From: Corynebacterium occultum | GTDB taxonomy: Bacteria > Actinomycetota > Actinomycetes > Mycobacteriales > Mycobacteriaceae | Reading direction: 5' to 3' | Length of the DNA: 64,000 nt | NCBI RefSeq assembly: GCF_009734425.1 | Contig: NZ_CP046455.1 | Span: 1,612,001-1,676,000, forward strand | Shown here: positions 42,012-50,935 of the stretch, one piece after another | Position numbering within the stretch: position 1 is the first letter of the stretch | How the letters are laid out: every line of letters starts with the position of its first letter | The notes under the pieces: model-generated | The model's database searches: none | The model's input: the letters and a program-made list of their open reading frames with translations, nothing else | What the model was told of the DNA's origin: nothing | Position numbers and translations under genes: made by a program

Positions 42012-42581
42012 CTAGTCCTGGGGCATGTACTTGGCTTCGAGGTCACGGAACTTCGCGACGTCCCGGACCACCTGCTCGCCATCCATGGACTGCAGCGCCC
42101 ACACCGGAACGTACTCAAACTCCGGCAGCTCCAGGCGGGCGATACGGTGCCCCTTGGGGAAGGAGAGACCGTAGACCACGGTCCAGGGGTAGAAACGGGA
42201 ACCGATGAGGTTACGGACCTCAACACCGTCGGCGTTTACCCGCACCCGGGGGCGGGAGAGACCGAGGAAGGCCGCCACGGAGATGATGATGCCCACACCG
42301 ATGAAGGCGAACTGGTCGATCGGGGTGATTGCCGCACCGGTATATCCGATACCGACGGTGACACCCATGAAGATGTGGACCGCCATGATAAGGATCACCA
42401 GGATGACGGCAACCAGTTTGAGTCGCTTGGAGGTCGCCACCAGCTCCCAGGGCTTGTCACTGGTCATCGCCCCAGCGTCTGCTGCGGTGTAGGCATGGAT
42501 CTGGCGGTCACCGAGCTTCTGTCCGGCATCTGCACCGCGCTGTGGATCCACGTTCGGGGTGTCGCTGTTCTTAGCGTCCAC
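42012..42581 (-). CDS. Membrane protein with bacterial PH domain (Rv1417-like)
   Basis: The 189-residue protein has a polar N-terminus of about 50 residues, two adjacent membrane helices (LVAVILVILIMAVHIFMGVT and FAFIGVGIIISVAAFLGL, residues 56-108) and a C-terminal PH-like domain (RVRVNADGVEVRNLIGSRF, then WTVVYGLSFPKGHRIARLEL). Proteins of this type occur next to riboflavin genes in mycobacteria, but their function is unknown. It starts with GTG 42581, about 50 bp after ribH, with only a weak ribosome site. Confidence 0.8.
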   Translation of the reverse strand: MDAKNSDTPNVDPQRGADAGQKLGDRQIHAYTAADAGAMTSDKPWELVATSKRLKLVAVILVILIMAVHIFMGVTVGIGYTGAAITPIDQFAFIGVGIIISVAAFLGLSRPRVRVNADGVEVRNLIGSRFYPWTVVYGLSFPKGHRIARLELPEFEYVPVWALQSMDGEQVVRDVAKFRDLEAKYMPQD

Positions 42582-42632
42582 GGTTCAGCTTCACACTCTT
42601 CCTTGAGCCTTGGGTTGTCCTGCTTTGTCAGT

Positions 42633-43112
42633 CTAACCGCGGGAGGCCCGCATCGACGAAAGCAGCAGGGCGGTATCCAGTGCCGCGATCATGGACTCCG
42701 CACCCTTGTCCTCCTCGGAGCCCGGCAGGCCGGAGCGGTCCTCGGCCTGTTCCTGGGTGTTGGTGGTCAACACGCCGTTGCCGACCGGAACTCCGGTGTC
42801 CAGGGCGATGCGGGTCAGACCCTGGGTGACGGAGTCGCAGACATAATCAAAGTGCGGGGTGCCGCCCCGGATGACACAACCCAGCGCCACGACGGCATCA
42901 TGGGTTTTGGCGGCTTCCTGGACCACCACGGGAAGTTCCAGGGCACCGACCACACGGTACTCACTGACTTCCGCACCGCATTCCGTGGCGGTGGTGACCG
43001 CACGGGTATGCAGTTGGTCGCAGATCTCCTGGTTCCAGGTGGCGGTCACCACGGCAACCTTCAGGCCGGTGGCGTCAACATGGTTGATCCCCGGCAGGCC
43101 TTCCTTGCTCAT
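42633..43112 (-). CDS. ribH: 6,7-dimethyl-8-ribityllumazine synthase
   Basis: RibH condenses the pyrimidine product of RibD with 3,4-dihydroxy-2-butanone 4-phosphate from RibBA. The 159-residue protein shows [14 protein letters not shown] near residue 19, [13 protein letters not shown] near 56, and [19 protein letters not shown] near 83 with the catalytic His. [20 protein letters not shown] follows. Its ATG shares one base with the ribBA stop (TGATG), so the two are translationally coupled. Confidence 0.96.
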   Translation of the reverse strand: MSKEGLPGINHVDATGLKVAVVTATWNQEICDQLHTRAVTTATECGAEVSEYRVVGALELPVVVQEAAKTHDAVVALGCVIRGGTPHFDYVCDSVTQGLTRIALDTGVPVGNGVLTTNTQEQAEDRSGLPGSEEDKGAESMIAALDTALLLSSMRASRG

Positions 43113-44383
43113 CAGTTCTCCTCTGGATGGGTGGCATCCCAGACGGCGACGGAGGGCAGTTTATGGCCCATCCGGTCCCGCTTGGTGCGCAGGTAGTTGA
43201 TGTTGTCGGAGTTCGGGGTGACCGGCACCGGGGTGGGGACACCGATCTTCACACCGTGTCCGACCAGAGCCGAGGACTTATAAGGGTTGTTGCTGAGCAG
43301 GCTCAACGACTTCACCCCGAGGTCCCGCACGATCTGGGCGGCGCTGGAGTACTCGCGGGCATCAGCTGGCAACCCCAGCTGCAGGTTGGCGTCGACGGTG
43401 TCGATGCCCTGGTCCTGCAGGTGATAGGCCTGCAGCTTGGCCAGCAGGCCGATGCCCCGACCCTCATGGCCGCGCATGTAGATGATGATGCCCCGGCCAG
43501 CTTCCTGGACCATCCGCATCGACTCCTGCAGCTGCGGGCCGCAGTCGCAACGCCGGGAGGAGAAGACATCCCCGGTCAGGCACTCCGAGTGCACCCTGAC
43601 CAGGACATCCTCCCCACCATCGTGCTCCGGTTCACCCGCGACCAGGGCGATATGCTCGAAACCGTCGACTTTATTGCGGTAGCCGATTGCCCGGAAGGGG
43701 CCGTGTTCGGTGGGCAGCACAGTCTCCACGACTCGTTCCACCTGCACCTCATTGCGGCGACGCCACTCAATGAGCTGCTCGATGGAGATCATCTTCAGGC
43801 CATGCTCATCGGCGAAGCGACGCAGTTCCGGGCCACGCGCCATGTCAGTGGGGTCATCCTCACTGACAACCTCACAGAGCACACCTGCCGGACGAAGACC
43901 GGCCGCGCGGGAAAGGTCGACCGCGGCCTCGGTATGGCCGTCACGGGTGAGTACGCCACCACTTCGGGCACGCAGCGGCACCACATGGCCGGGGCGGGTG
44001 AAGTCACTGGCCTTACGCTCCGGGTCAGCCAACCAGCGCAGTGTCTCAGCCCGGGAGGTGGCGGAGATTCCGGTGGTGCCGGTGGCGGCATCCACTGTGA
44101 CGGTATAAGCCGTCTGGCGGGCATCCTGGTTCCTAGCGATCATCGGGGGGAGGTTCAGCCGGTCGCAGTCCTCCTCCGTCATGGAAACGCAGATATAGCC
44201 AGAGCTGTATCGGACCATGAAGGCCACAAGCTCGGGGGTGGCGAGTTCAGCCGCGAAAATAAGGTCGCCCTCATTCTCGCGATCCTCATCATCGACCACC
44301 ACGACCGCTTCTCCAGCGGCGATGGCGGCGATGGCCTCTTCAACGGTATCCAGGCGCAGCCTGCGAGATTCTTGCTCAGTCAC
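43112..44383 (-). CDS. ribBA: Bifunctional DHBP synthase / GTP cyclohydrolase II
   Basis: The N-terminal half (to about residue 205) is 3,4-dihydroxy-2-butanone-4-phosphate synthase, with [16 protein letters not shown] near 30 and [18 protein letters not shown] near 150. The C-terminal half is GTP cyclohydrolase II, with zinc ligands in [17 protein letters not shown] near 262 and [19 protein letters not shown] near 290. The fusion supplies both branches of riboflavin synthesis. I chose GTG 44383 (423 residues), 9 nt after AAGG; TTG 44392 is too close to that site. Confidence 0.96.
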   Translation of the reverse strand: MTEQESRRLRLDTVEEAIAAIAAGEAVVVVDDEDRENEGDLIFAAELATPELVAFMVRYSSGYICVSMTEEDCDRLNLPPMIARNQDARQTAYTVTVDAATGTTGISATSRAETLRWLADPERKASDFTRPGHVVPLRARSGGVLTRDGHTEAAVDLSRAAGLRPAGVLCEVVSEDDPTDMARGPELRRFADEHGLKMISIEQLIEWRRRNEVQVERVVETVLPTEHGPFRAIGYRNKVDGFEHIALVAGEPEHDGGEDVLVRVHSECLTGDVFSSRRCDCGPQLQESMRMVQEAGRGIIIYMRGHEGRGIGLLAKLQAYHLQDQGIDTVDANLQLGLPADAREYSSAAQIVRDLGVKSLSLLSNNPYKSSALVGHGVKIGVPTPVPVTPNSDNINYLRTKRDRMGHKLPSVAVWDATHPEEN

Positions 44384-44394
44384 AGTGTTCAACC

Positions 44395-45036
44395 TTAGCC
44401 CGCCGTCGATGAGGATCCGGTCACCGGTCCACCCGCATCGGGGAGGACTCCCCGACTGAGCATCCGTTCGACATACTTGGCCAGCACGTCAACCTCGAGG
44501 TTGACGGTGTCGCCGACCTGGAGAGCACCGTGGGTGGTATCCGCCAGGGTGGTCGGGATCAGGGAGACCTCGAACCAGTCCTCCCCCAGCCCCGCCACCG
44601 TCAAGGAAGTGCCGTTGATCGCGATGGATCCCTTGGCCACCACATAGGCGGCGAGCGCCTCCGGCAGGGCGAAGCGAAGGACTTCCCAGTGCTCGGAGGG
44701 AGTGCGGCTGAGCAGGGCCGAGGTGCCGTCGACATGCCCCTGCATGATGTGGCCGCCGAGGCGGTCGCTGACCGCCAGAGCTCGCTCCAGGTTGACCCTG
44801 GAGCCCGGCACCAGCCGGCCGAGATTGGTGGCATCCAGCGTGATCTTCATCAGGTCAGCGGTGAAGAGCTCCGCTTCCTGGGTGGCAACAGTCAGACAGA
44901 CACCATTGACCGCAATGGAGTCCCCTAATTTGGCATCAGAGAGCACCTGCTTGGCACGGATGCTCATCTGGACGGAGTCACCGAGATCCTTCACGGATTC
45001 CACCGTGCCGATCTCCTCCACAATTCCGGTGAACAT
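44395..45036 (-). CDS. ribE: Riboflavin synthase, alpha chain
   Basis: The 213-residue enzyme consists of two lumazine-binding repeats. The first starts [13 protein letters not shown] and contains [14 protein letters not shown]; the second has [14 protein letters not shown] and [15 protein letters not shown]. It dismutates two lumazine molecules into riboflavin. Its ATG shares one base with the ribD stop (TAATG). Some authors call this gene ribC. Confidence 0.96.
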   Translation of the reverse strand: MFTGIVEEIGTVESVKDLGDSVQMSIRAKQVLSDAKLGDSIAVNGVCLTVATQEAELFTADLMKITLDATNLGRLVPGSRVNLERALAVSDRLGGHIMQGHVDGTSALLSRTPSEHWEVLRFALPEALAAYVVAKGSIAINGTSLTVAGLGEDWFEVSLIPTTLADTTHGALQVGDTVNLEVDVLAKYVERMLSRGVLPDAGGPVTGSSSTAG

Positions 45037-46076
45037 TAGTCGCTCACGCTACCTTTCTTCTTGAGTTCCAGGAGTAGGTCTCCACCGAGCCTGGTCTGGG
45101 AGACTAGTTCGAAGCTGGCCGCACCGGCGAGGGTGTCAGAGACCGCATTCGCCAGGACCGGATGCCCCTGCCCTAAGAGGGTGGGTGCGATATAGGCCTG
45201 AATATTGTCCACCAGTCCGGCGGCGAGGAATGCTGAGGCCAGTCCGGCCCCACCTTCGACAAGCACATCACGTGCTCCTGCCTGCCATAACGCCGCCAGG
45301 GCGGTGGAAATTTCCGGGTACTGCTCAAAGCCCAGGCGGTGGAGGTTGGGGGCCTGCTCCGCACTGATCGGCCGGGAGCCGATGACCACCCGGCGGGGCT
45401 GGGTGTCATGGAGGCTACCGTCTTCCCGGCGGGCGGTCAGCGAGGGGTTGTCAGCCAGGGCGGTACCGGTGCCGATGATGATGCCGTCACGCTGACGACG
45501 GTCCTCATGCACTCTGCGCCGGGCCTGATCTCCGGTGATCCACTGGCTGCTGCCATCCAGGGCTGCGGTGAAACCGTCCAGGGTCTGGGCGAATTTGAGG
45601 GTCACCGTGGGCCGGCCCAGCTGCAGCGAATTCAGCCAGGGCAGCAGATCCCGGGAGGAGGTGTTGATGCGGACGACCGCCACCTCCTGTTCCCGGAGGA
45701 ACTGGGCGCCACCACTGGCCTGGCCGTTGGGGTCCGGATGGACGTAGTACACCGCGGCGATACCAGCCTTGAGCAGCGCCTGGGTGCAGGGTCCGGTCCG
45801 GCCGATGTGATTGCAGGGTTCCAGGGTGACCACGGCAGTGCCCCCCAGGGCCTTCTCCCCCGCCTCGGCCAGCGCCATGACCTCGGCGTGGGCCCCCCCG
45901 GCAGGCTGGGTGCCGCCGACACCGACAATGTTCCCGCTGGTGTCCAGGATGGCGGCACCTACCGGCGGGTTGGGGCTGGTCCGGCCATGTGCCTCGGCAC
46001 CGGCGGCCAGGGCGGCCGCCAGTCCCCGGGCGAGATCAGCGTCCAGATTCTCCGGGTCTATCGCAGGGATCCTCAT
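45036..46076 (-). CDS. ribD: Bifunctional riboflavin deaminase-reductase
   Basis: The N-terminal deaminase has the zinc motif HAEVMAL near residue 84 and PCNHIGRTGPCTQAL near 108, preceded by GRTSPNPPVGA. The C-terminal reductase has VTLKFAQTLDGFTA and the ending region VLVEGGAGLASAFLAAGLVD. The enzyme carries out the second and third steps from GTP. Length 346 is standard. It begins 3 bp after rpe, so the riboflavin genes are transcribed together with the enzyme that makes or drains ribulose 5-phosphate, one of the riboflavin precursors. Confidence 0.96.
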   Translation of the reverse strand: MRIPAIDPENLDADLARGLAAALAAGAEAHGRTSPNPPVGAAILDTSGNIVGVGGTQPAGGAHAEVMALAEAGEKALGGTAVVTLEPCNHIGRTGPCTQALLKAGIAAVYYVHPDPNGQASGGAQFLREQEVAVVRINTSSRDLLPWLNSLQLGRPTVTLKFAQTLDGFTAALDGSSQWITGDQARRRVHEDRRQRDGIIIGTGTALADNPSLTARREDGSLHDTQPRRVVIGSRPISAEQAPNLHRLGFEQYPEISTALAALWQAGARDVLVEGGAGLASAFLAAGLVDNIQAYIAPTLLGQGHPVLANAVSDTLAGAASFELVSQTRLGGDLLLELKKKGSVSD

Positions 46077-46079
46077 GTT

Positions 46080-46736
46080 TCAGAGGGTCGCCAGTGCCCG
46101 CAGCTCCCGGACCGCGGCATTGGGGTCCTCGGCACCGTAGACGGCGGAACCGGCGACGAAGGCATCGCAGCCGGCTTCCGCAGCCTGGGCGATGGTCTCG
46201 GCAGAGATGCCGCCGTCGATCTCGATGAGGACATCGAGATTGTTCTCGTCGATGACGGCACGCAGGGTACGGACCTTGTCCAGCTGCTCCGGCATGAAGG
46301 ACTGTCCCCCGAAACCGGGTTCCACACTCATGATCAGGACTTCATCGAAGTGCTCCAGGTGCAGCAGATAGGGCTCGATCGGGGTGCCGGGGCGTAGGGA
46401 GAAACCGACCTTGACACCCTTGGCACGGATTTCATCGGCCAGCGCAACCGGGTTGTTCACGGCTTCGACGTGGAAGATGATGCAGTCCGCACCGGCCTTG
46501 ATGTAGTGGTCGACCCACTTCCCAGGGTTCTCGATCATCAGGTGGACATCGAGGGGTTTATCGGTGATCCGGTTGACGGCGGCGGTGACATCCGGGCCAA
46601 AGGAGAGATTCGGCACGAAGTGGCCGTCCATGATGTCGACGTGGATCCAGTCCGCGTCGGGAATGGCGGCGATCTCCCGGTCCAGCCGGGTGAAATCTGC
46701 CGCGAGAATCGAAGGGGCGATGATCGGGGTAGCCAT
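46080..46736 (-). CDS. rpe: Ribulose-phosphate 3-epimerase
   Basis: The 218-residue TIM-barrel metalloenzyme interconverts ribulose 5-phosphate and xylulose 5-phosphate. Motifs are PSILAADFTRLDREI, WIHVDIMDGHFVPNLSFGP near residue 32, PLDVHLMIENP and the late IEIDGGIS. I chose ATG 46736 because TATGAT sits 7 nt upstream; the frame is open seven codons further. The promoter here probably drives rpe-ribD-ribE-ribBA-ribH. Confidence 0.96.
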   Translation of the reverse strand: MATPIIAPSILAADFTRLDREIAAIPDADWIHVDIMDGHFVPNLSFGPDVTAAVNRITDKPLDVHLMIENPGKWVDHYIKAGADCIIFHVEAVNNPVALADEIRAKGVKVGFSLRPGTPIEPYLLHLEHFDEVLIMSVEPGFGGQSFMPEQLDKVRTLRAVIDENNLDVLIEIDGGISAETIAQAAEAGCDAFVAGSAVYGAEDPNAAVRELRALATL

Positions 46737-46743
46737 GACCCCG

Positions 46744-46749
46744 ATCATA
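46744..46749 (-). promoter_or_regulatory. Candidate -10 box for a leaderless rpe-rib transcript
   Basis: TATGAT on the minus strand is close to the TATAAT consensus and ends 7 nt before ATG 46736, which has no proper ribosome site. Confidence 0.55.
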
Positions 46750-46767
46750 CCCGCCACCGATTCCGTC

Positions 46768-48447
46768 CTAGCTCACGGGCTTGCGCAGCACCGCGAAGAA
46801 CATCGCATCGGTGCCGTGGCGGTGTGGCCACATCTGCACCGACTTCCCCTCCCCGGTGTTCTCCATGCCGGGGACCAACTCATGGGCATCCAGTTCCTCC
46901 AGCTCATGGCTGGCCAGAGCGGCATCCACGATGTCCCGGGTCTCGCGCAGATCCGGGGAGCAGGTGGAGTAGATGACCACGCCACCGGGACGGACCAGCT
47001 TGAGTGCGGAGTCCAGCAGTTGTGACTGGAGTTCATTGAGCTCGGCGATATCGGATTCCGACTTGCGCCAGCGGGCCTCTGGGCGGCGGCGCAGAGCACC
47101 CAGGCCGGAGCAGGGGGCGTCGAGGAGCACACGGTCGAAACCTGGTTCGTAGCCAGGGTCACGGCCATCCCCGACCTTGATCCTGACCGGCAGGTCACCA
47201 ACGGTGCGGCGGATCAGTTCCGCGCGGTGCTCCGAGATCTCCACGGCATCGACCTTTGCGCCGTCGATACGCGCCAAGGCGCCGAGCAGCGCGGCCTTAC
47301 CGCCCGGGCCAGCGCAAAGATCAAGCCAACGTCCTTGATCTTTTCCTTCGATGGGGGCTTCCGCCACGGCGCGGGCGATGAGCTGACTGCCCTCATCCTG
47401 CACTGCGGCCAGGCCATCACGGACCGGTTCCAGCTCACCGGGGTCGCCGGACTCGAGATAGACGGCATAGGGCGAGTAACGCCCCTCCTCCGCGCCGATG
47501 GACAGGGCCAGTTCCTCGGCACTGATCTCACCGGGGCGGGCCACCAGGTGCACGATGGGGCGCTCGGAGTCGGCTTCCAGGGCGGCCGAAAGCTCCTCCA
47601 TGCCGATGACCTTGGCGAAAGACTCGGCGATCCAGGTGGGGTGGGCATGGCCGAAGGCCAGCCCCTCGATCTCCCCGGCCGGGGTTAGCTTTTCAATCCA
47701 CTTCTCCGGGGTGCTGCGCGAAATGGTGCGCATGATGGCGTTGGCGAAACCCTTGGCGTGGATCTGGCCCACACCCTCGACAATGCGGACGGTGGTGTCC
47801 ACCGCGGCATGTGGTTCCACACGGGTATAGAGCAGCTGGTAGGCGCCCAGGCGAAGGGCATCGAGCACCTCCGGGGCGATATCGGCCAGTGGCCGGCTGG
47901 AACAATCGGCGATCACCGCGTCCAGCACACCCTGGGTACGCAGGGCACCATAGGACAGTTCGGTGGCGAAGGCGGCGTCCCGGGACCCGCTCAGCTTGCG
48001 TTGCCGCAGCAGCTGCGGAAGAAGCAGGTTGGCGTAGGCGTCATTGGCGCGCACCTTGGAGAGGACCTCGTAGGCCACGGTGCGGGCGACATCAATGCCG
48101 ATATTCAACGGTTCAGGCTTCGGGGGCCGGCTGTCCCCACGCTGGGGGCGGGAGCCGCCCTGACCCCGGTTCTCGCCCTGTTTCACGTTCTGGCCACGCC
48201 CACGCTCAGCGCCGCGCTCCCCGCGGGACGCAGTGCCACGTCCCCCATTATCCCGTCCTGCATTATCTCGTCCTGAACCTTGACTAGAACGGCTCCGGAA
48301 GCTCTTTCCCTCCTCCCCGCCACGGGAAGCCCGTGGGGAGTCGCTGACGTTTTCCCGCGATCCATTGGCGCGCGGATCATTAGCGGAGTTGTCACGGCTC
48401 TTGCGGGAACGGGAACGGAAGCCCCCACCACTGTTGTTCTGGCTCAT
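46768..48447 (-). CDS. rsmB: 16S rRNA (cytosine-C5)-methyltransferase RsmB with long disordered N-terminal tail
   Basis: The 559-residue protein has a NusB-like RNA-binding domain (about 115-260) and a Rossmann methyltransferase domain. The SAM site is [15 protein letters not shown]; the two cysteines of the m5C mechanism are in [13 protein letters not shown] and [15 protein letters not shown]. Residues 1-112 are an unusual tail rich in Arg, Gly, Ser and Asn with RGG/RG-like repeats. ATG 48447 overlaps the fmt stop (ATGA), so the two are coupled. Confidence 0.94.
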   Translation of the reverse strand: MSQNNSGGGFRSRSRKSRDNSANDPRANGSRENVSDSPRASRGGEEGKSFRSRSSQGSGRDNAGRDNGGRGTASRGERGAERGRGQNVKQGENRGQGGSRPQRGDSRPPKPEPLNIGIDVARTVAYEVLSKVRANDAYANLLLPQLLRQRKLSGSRDAAFATELSYGALRTQGVLDAVIADCSSRPLADIAPEVLDALRLGAYQLLYTRVEPHAAVDTTVRIVEGVGQIHAKGFANAIMRTISRSTPEKWIEKLTPAGEIEGLAFGHAHPTWIAESFAKVIGMEELSAALEADSERPIVHLVARPGEISAEELALSIGAEEGRYSPYAVYLESGDPGELEPVRDGLAAVQDEGSQLIARAVAEAPIEGKDQGRWLDLCAGPGGKAALLGALARIDGAKVDAVEISEHRAELIRRTVGDLPVRIKVGDGRDPGYEPGFDRVLLDAPCSGLGALRRRPEARWRKSESDIAELNELQSQLLDSALKLVRPGGVVIYSTCSPDLRETRDIVDAALASHELEELDAHELVPGMENTGEGKSVQMWPHRHGTDAMFFAVLRKPVS

Positions 48448-49400
48448 TGAAAAATCATCCCATCCGTGTTTTCGCGACCCCGGGCCCAATCGGCCGCGGC
48501 CATCATCTTCTTGCCCGGGGGCTGGATACGATCCAGGCGCAGCGGGGTGGTTCCGGTGCCCACGTGCACCGAGTCCTTGTTCACCAGTACCACACCCGGA
48601 GCCAGACCCTTAAGCTCATCAGTCAGTTCGGTGTCCTTGACTCTCGGGGCGGTGCCGATCTTGAAGCGCTCTTCACCCAGCAGGGTCCACGCACCTGGAC
48701 CCGGGGTGTGGGCACGAATGTGTCGATCCACCGCAAAGTCCGGGTTGGACCAGGTGATGCGTGCATCCTCGGTGGTGATCTTGGTGGCGTAGCTGGCCTC
48801 ACCCTGCTGGGGCTGGGGCTGGATCTGGCCGGCTTCCAGGCCGTCCATGGTGGCCACCAGCAGGTCCGCGCCGGAGTAGGCCAGGCGGGTCAGCAGGTCA
48901 TCGGCGGTATCGGTGTCGCGGATCCGCTCAGTGACGGTCCCCAGCACCGGACCGGTGTCCAGCCCCTTCTCGATGCGGAAGGTGCTGGCGCCGGTGATGT
49001 CATCACCGGCGTTGATCGCGGCCTGCACCGGGGCGGCACCGCGCCAGGCCGGGAGCAGGGAGAAGTGCAGGTTCACCCACCCATGGATGGGCAGATCCAG
49101 TAGATCCTCGGTGACCAGGTTGCCGTAGGCCACCACCGGGATGCAGTCCGGTGCGATCTCGCGGAGGCGGGCACGCAGGGCTTCCCCGTCCTCGGTGCCG
49201 GGCTTCAGGGTGCTCGGGGCGAGCACCTCAATACCGTGCTCCTGCGCCAGTGCGGAGACCGGCGAAGGGTGCAGGGTGCGACCACGGCCCTTGCGGGCAT
49301 CAGGCCTGGTGATCACGGCGGCAATCTCATGCTCGGAGTCAAGCAGCCGCTGCAGTGCCACCACAGCGGGTTCCGGGGTGCCGGCGAAAACTAGACGCAT
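48444..49400 (-). CDS. fmt: Methionyl-tRNA formyltransferase
   Basis: Fmt formylates initiator Met-tRNA using 10-formyl-THF. The 318-residue protein has [20 protein letters not shown] at the N-terminus, the folate-enzyme core [18 protein letters not shown] near residue 110 and [19 protein letters not shown], then a C-terminal OB-like domain. I set the start at ATG 49400; the frame is open to 49469 but the extra part would overlap the spacer to def. Its partner deformylase gene lies 34 bp upstream. Confidence 0.96.
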   Translation of the reverse strand: MRLVFAGTPEPAVVALQRLLDSEHEIAAVITRPDARKGRGRTLHPSPVSALAQEHGIEVLAPSTLKPGTEDGEALRARLREIAPDCIPVVAYGNLVTEDLLDLPIHGWVNLHFSLLPAWRGAAPVQAAINAGDDITGASTFRIEKGLDTGPVLGTVTERIRDTDTADDLLTRLAYSGADLLVATMDGLEAGQIQPQPQQGEASYATKITTEDARITWSNPDFAVDRHIRAHTPGPGAWTLLGEERFKIGTAPRVKDTELTDELKGLAPGVVLVNKDSVHVGTGTTPLRLDRIQPPGKKMMAAADWARGRENTDGMIFQ

Positions 49401-49434
49401 ATTCTTTGCTGTTCCTTTTCTGAAGGCTGGTCTT

Positions 49435-49944
49435 TTAAGCGTTGAACCAGGCGGAGTTACGGATCTCACGCATGGCTTCCTTGCGCAGTTCCGGGTTCAG
49501 CCGCTTGAGGAAGAGCACCCCGTCCAGGTGGTCGGTCTCATGCTGGATACACCGCGCCATCAGGCCGGAGGCCACCAGGGAAACCGGATTCCCGTTGAGG
49601 TCCTGGCCACTGAGGCTGACCGTATTGAAACGGGTGGCCTCCTGGGAGATGTCCGGGATGGAGAGACAGCCTTCCTGGCCGGTCTGGGTCTCCTCACCTA
49701 TGGCCTCCCACACCGGGTTGATGATGTGGCCACGCTGCCCGCCCTCCTCATGGGAGCAGTCATAGACAAAAACCCGTCGGGTCACACCGACCTGGTTGGC
49801 GGCCAGGCCGACGCCACCGGCCTCGTCCATGGTCTCGAGCATGTCCTCGACCAAGGTGGCCAGGGACTCATCGAAGTCGGTGACTTCCTCGGCGCGGGTG
49901 GTCAGGACCGGGTCGCCGAACATACGGATGGATCGGAGGGTCAT
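49435..49944 (-). CDS. def: Peptide deformylase
   Basis: The 169-residue metalloenzyme removes the formyl group from nascent proteins. All three motifs are intact: [10 protein letters not shown] (residues 44-53), EGCLS (C93 as metal ligand) and QHETDHLDG (H135, E136, H139). Start ATG 49944 ([14 protein letters not shown]) matches family N-termini; the frame is open to 49986. It is the first gene of a def-fmt-rsmB unit. Confidence 0.95.
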   Translation of the reverse strand: MTLRSIRMFGDPVLTTRAEEVTDFDESLATLVEDMLETMDEAGGVGLAANQVGVTRRVFVYDCSHEEGGQRGHIINPVWEAIGEETQTGQEGCLSIPDISQEATRFNTVSLSGQDLNGNPVSLVASGLMARCIQHETDHLDGVLFLKRLNPELRKEAMREIRNSAWFNA

Positions 49945-50830
49945 TGGTGCAGCGGACTCCTTGAGTCTGAGTGGTGGGGCGGCCATGCTTCAACCGCCCC
50001 CTGGGCACACCCCCGGGGGACAGATGCGTATCCCCGGAGGCGATGAGTTATCCTCCATCGTATCGCTGGTGGCGGATATCCCCGCGATCCGACCCCTGAG
50101 CTGGCCCGGCGCGATGCTCTCGGGGGGGGCGGAAAGATGCTTATCGACGCTGCGCCCCCTTCCGCACCGGTGCAGGGAGGCCGTCAGGATCGGTGCCGTG
50201 CAATATCCGCAGCTCCTGGAGTACAAGGTCCCCGGAGCTGCGAGACAGTCCATGCCGCCGATCACTGCGTATATCGAGAAGTAGCGCACATGCTTCCAGC
50301 TTGCAGCCAGTGGTTCCTCCCTGGGATCGGAAACCAGGAGGATGCGTGGACTTCCCCTGTCACAGACCGGACTGTCCAGCATTTCCTCAGTGATGTCTGC
50401 CGGGGCGTGGGCGACCATCTCGTGGACACCCCCTGATGGATTGGGCAAAAGCTCTCCCACCGCTGGATCAGCTCATCATCCATCACTCATCTTGTTCCGG
50501 CAGGGTGAGCGGTACCTGCGGGAGCGCTGCGGCGATCGTTGAGGTGGGGACAATGGGTGTCATGAAGGTTCAGCAGACTGTTCAGGGTGGACAGTCCCCG
50601 GCGAGGTTTTCCGGGTTTATCTGACAGTTCTTTTCCGGGCGGTGACTGGGAGCCGCTAAGCGATCTCAGGGTGGCAAAGCGACATGAGAACGGTAGGAAG
50701 GTGCGGCTATTGGGCTATCCAGAAATCTTTATCATTCCGAAACATCGGGGTGTTACTGCTGACTGGAGGGCGGTTTTCAGGTGATTCATAAGTTAGGGGC
50801 CAGGCATCTCAGGCATGGTCTTCCTACAGT
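49945..50830. other. Unassigned ~0.9 kb region between def and the PRC-barrel gene
   Basis: No recognisable gene is present. The longest local frame, 49990-50460 on the minus strand (156 codons), has no similarity I recognise and no good ribosome site; plus-strand frames 50137-50436 and 50587-50784 are equally weak. The stretch 50600-50830 is less G+C-rich. It may contain decayed genes or a non-coding RNA; nothing definite is visible. Confidence 0.45.
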
Positions 50831-50859
50831 GGGAAGTGTCAGCATCCAGAGTGACAGTT
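50831..50859 (+). promoter_or_regulatory. Possible SigH-like promoter of the PRC-barrel gene
   Basis: GGGAAGT at 50831-50837 and GTT at 50857-50859 are 19 nt apart, roughly the GGAAT-N18-20-GTT pattern of ECF sigma SigH in corynebacteria. TACAGT at 50825-50830 is an alternative sigma-70-type -10. Both are weak guesses from short motifs. Confidence 0.25.
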
Positions 50860-50867
50860 GGACAAGA

Positions 50868-50899
50868 CATCAAGATCATGGGTGACCGTGATCTTGATG
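50868..50899 (+). promoter_or_regulatory. Perfect 11-bp inverted repeat upstream of the PRC-barrel gene
   Basis: CATCAAGATCA (50868-50878) is repeated exactly in inverse at 50889-50899, with a 10-nt spacer that itself contains GGTGACC. It ends 36 bp before ATG 50936. It may be a dyad operator or a stem-loop in the leader; no T tract follows, so it is not a terminator. Confidence 0.6.
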
Positions 50900-50935
50900 G
50901 ACTGGGTGAATGCACCAATCTATAAGGAGAACCTA

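Noticed and set aside
46700..46800. FMN (RFN) riboswitch before rpe-ribD
   Set aside because: The -10 box lies only 7 nt from the start codon, leaving no leader, and I see no RFN-like conserved blocks.
49990..50460. 156-codon minus-strand frame considered as a hypothetical protein
   Set aside because: No ribosome site, no recognisable motif, many cysteines and prolines scattered without pattern; kept only as a remark on the gap.
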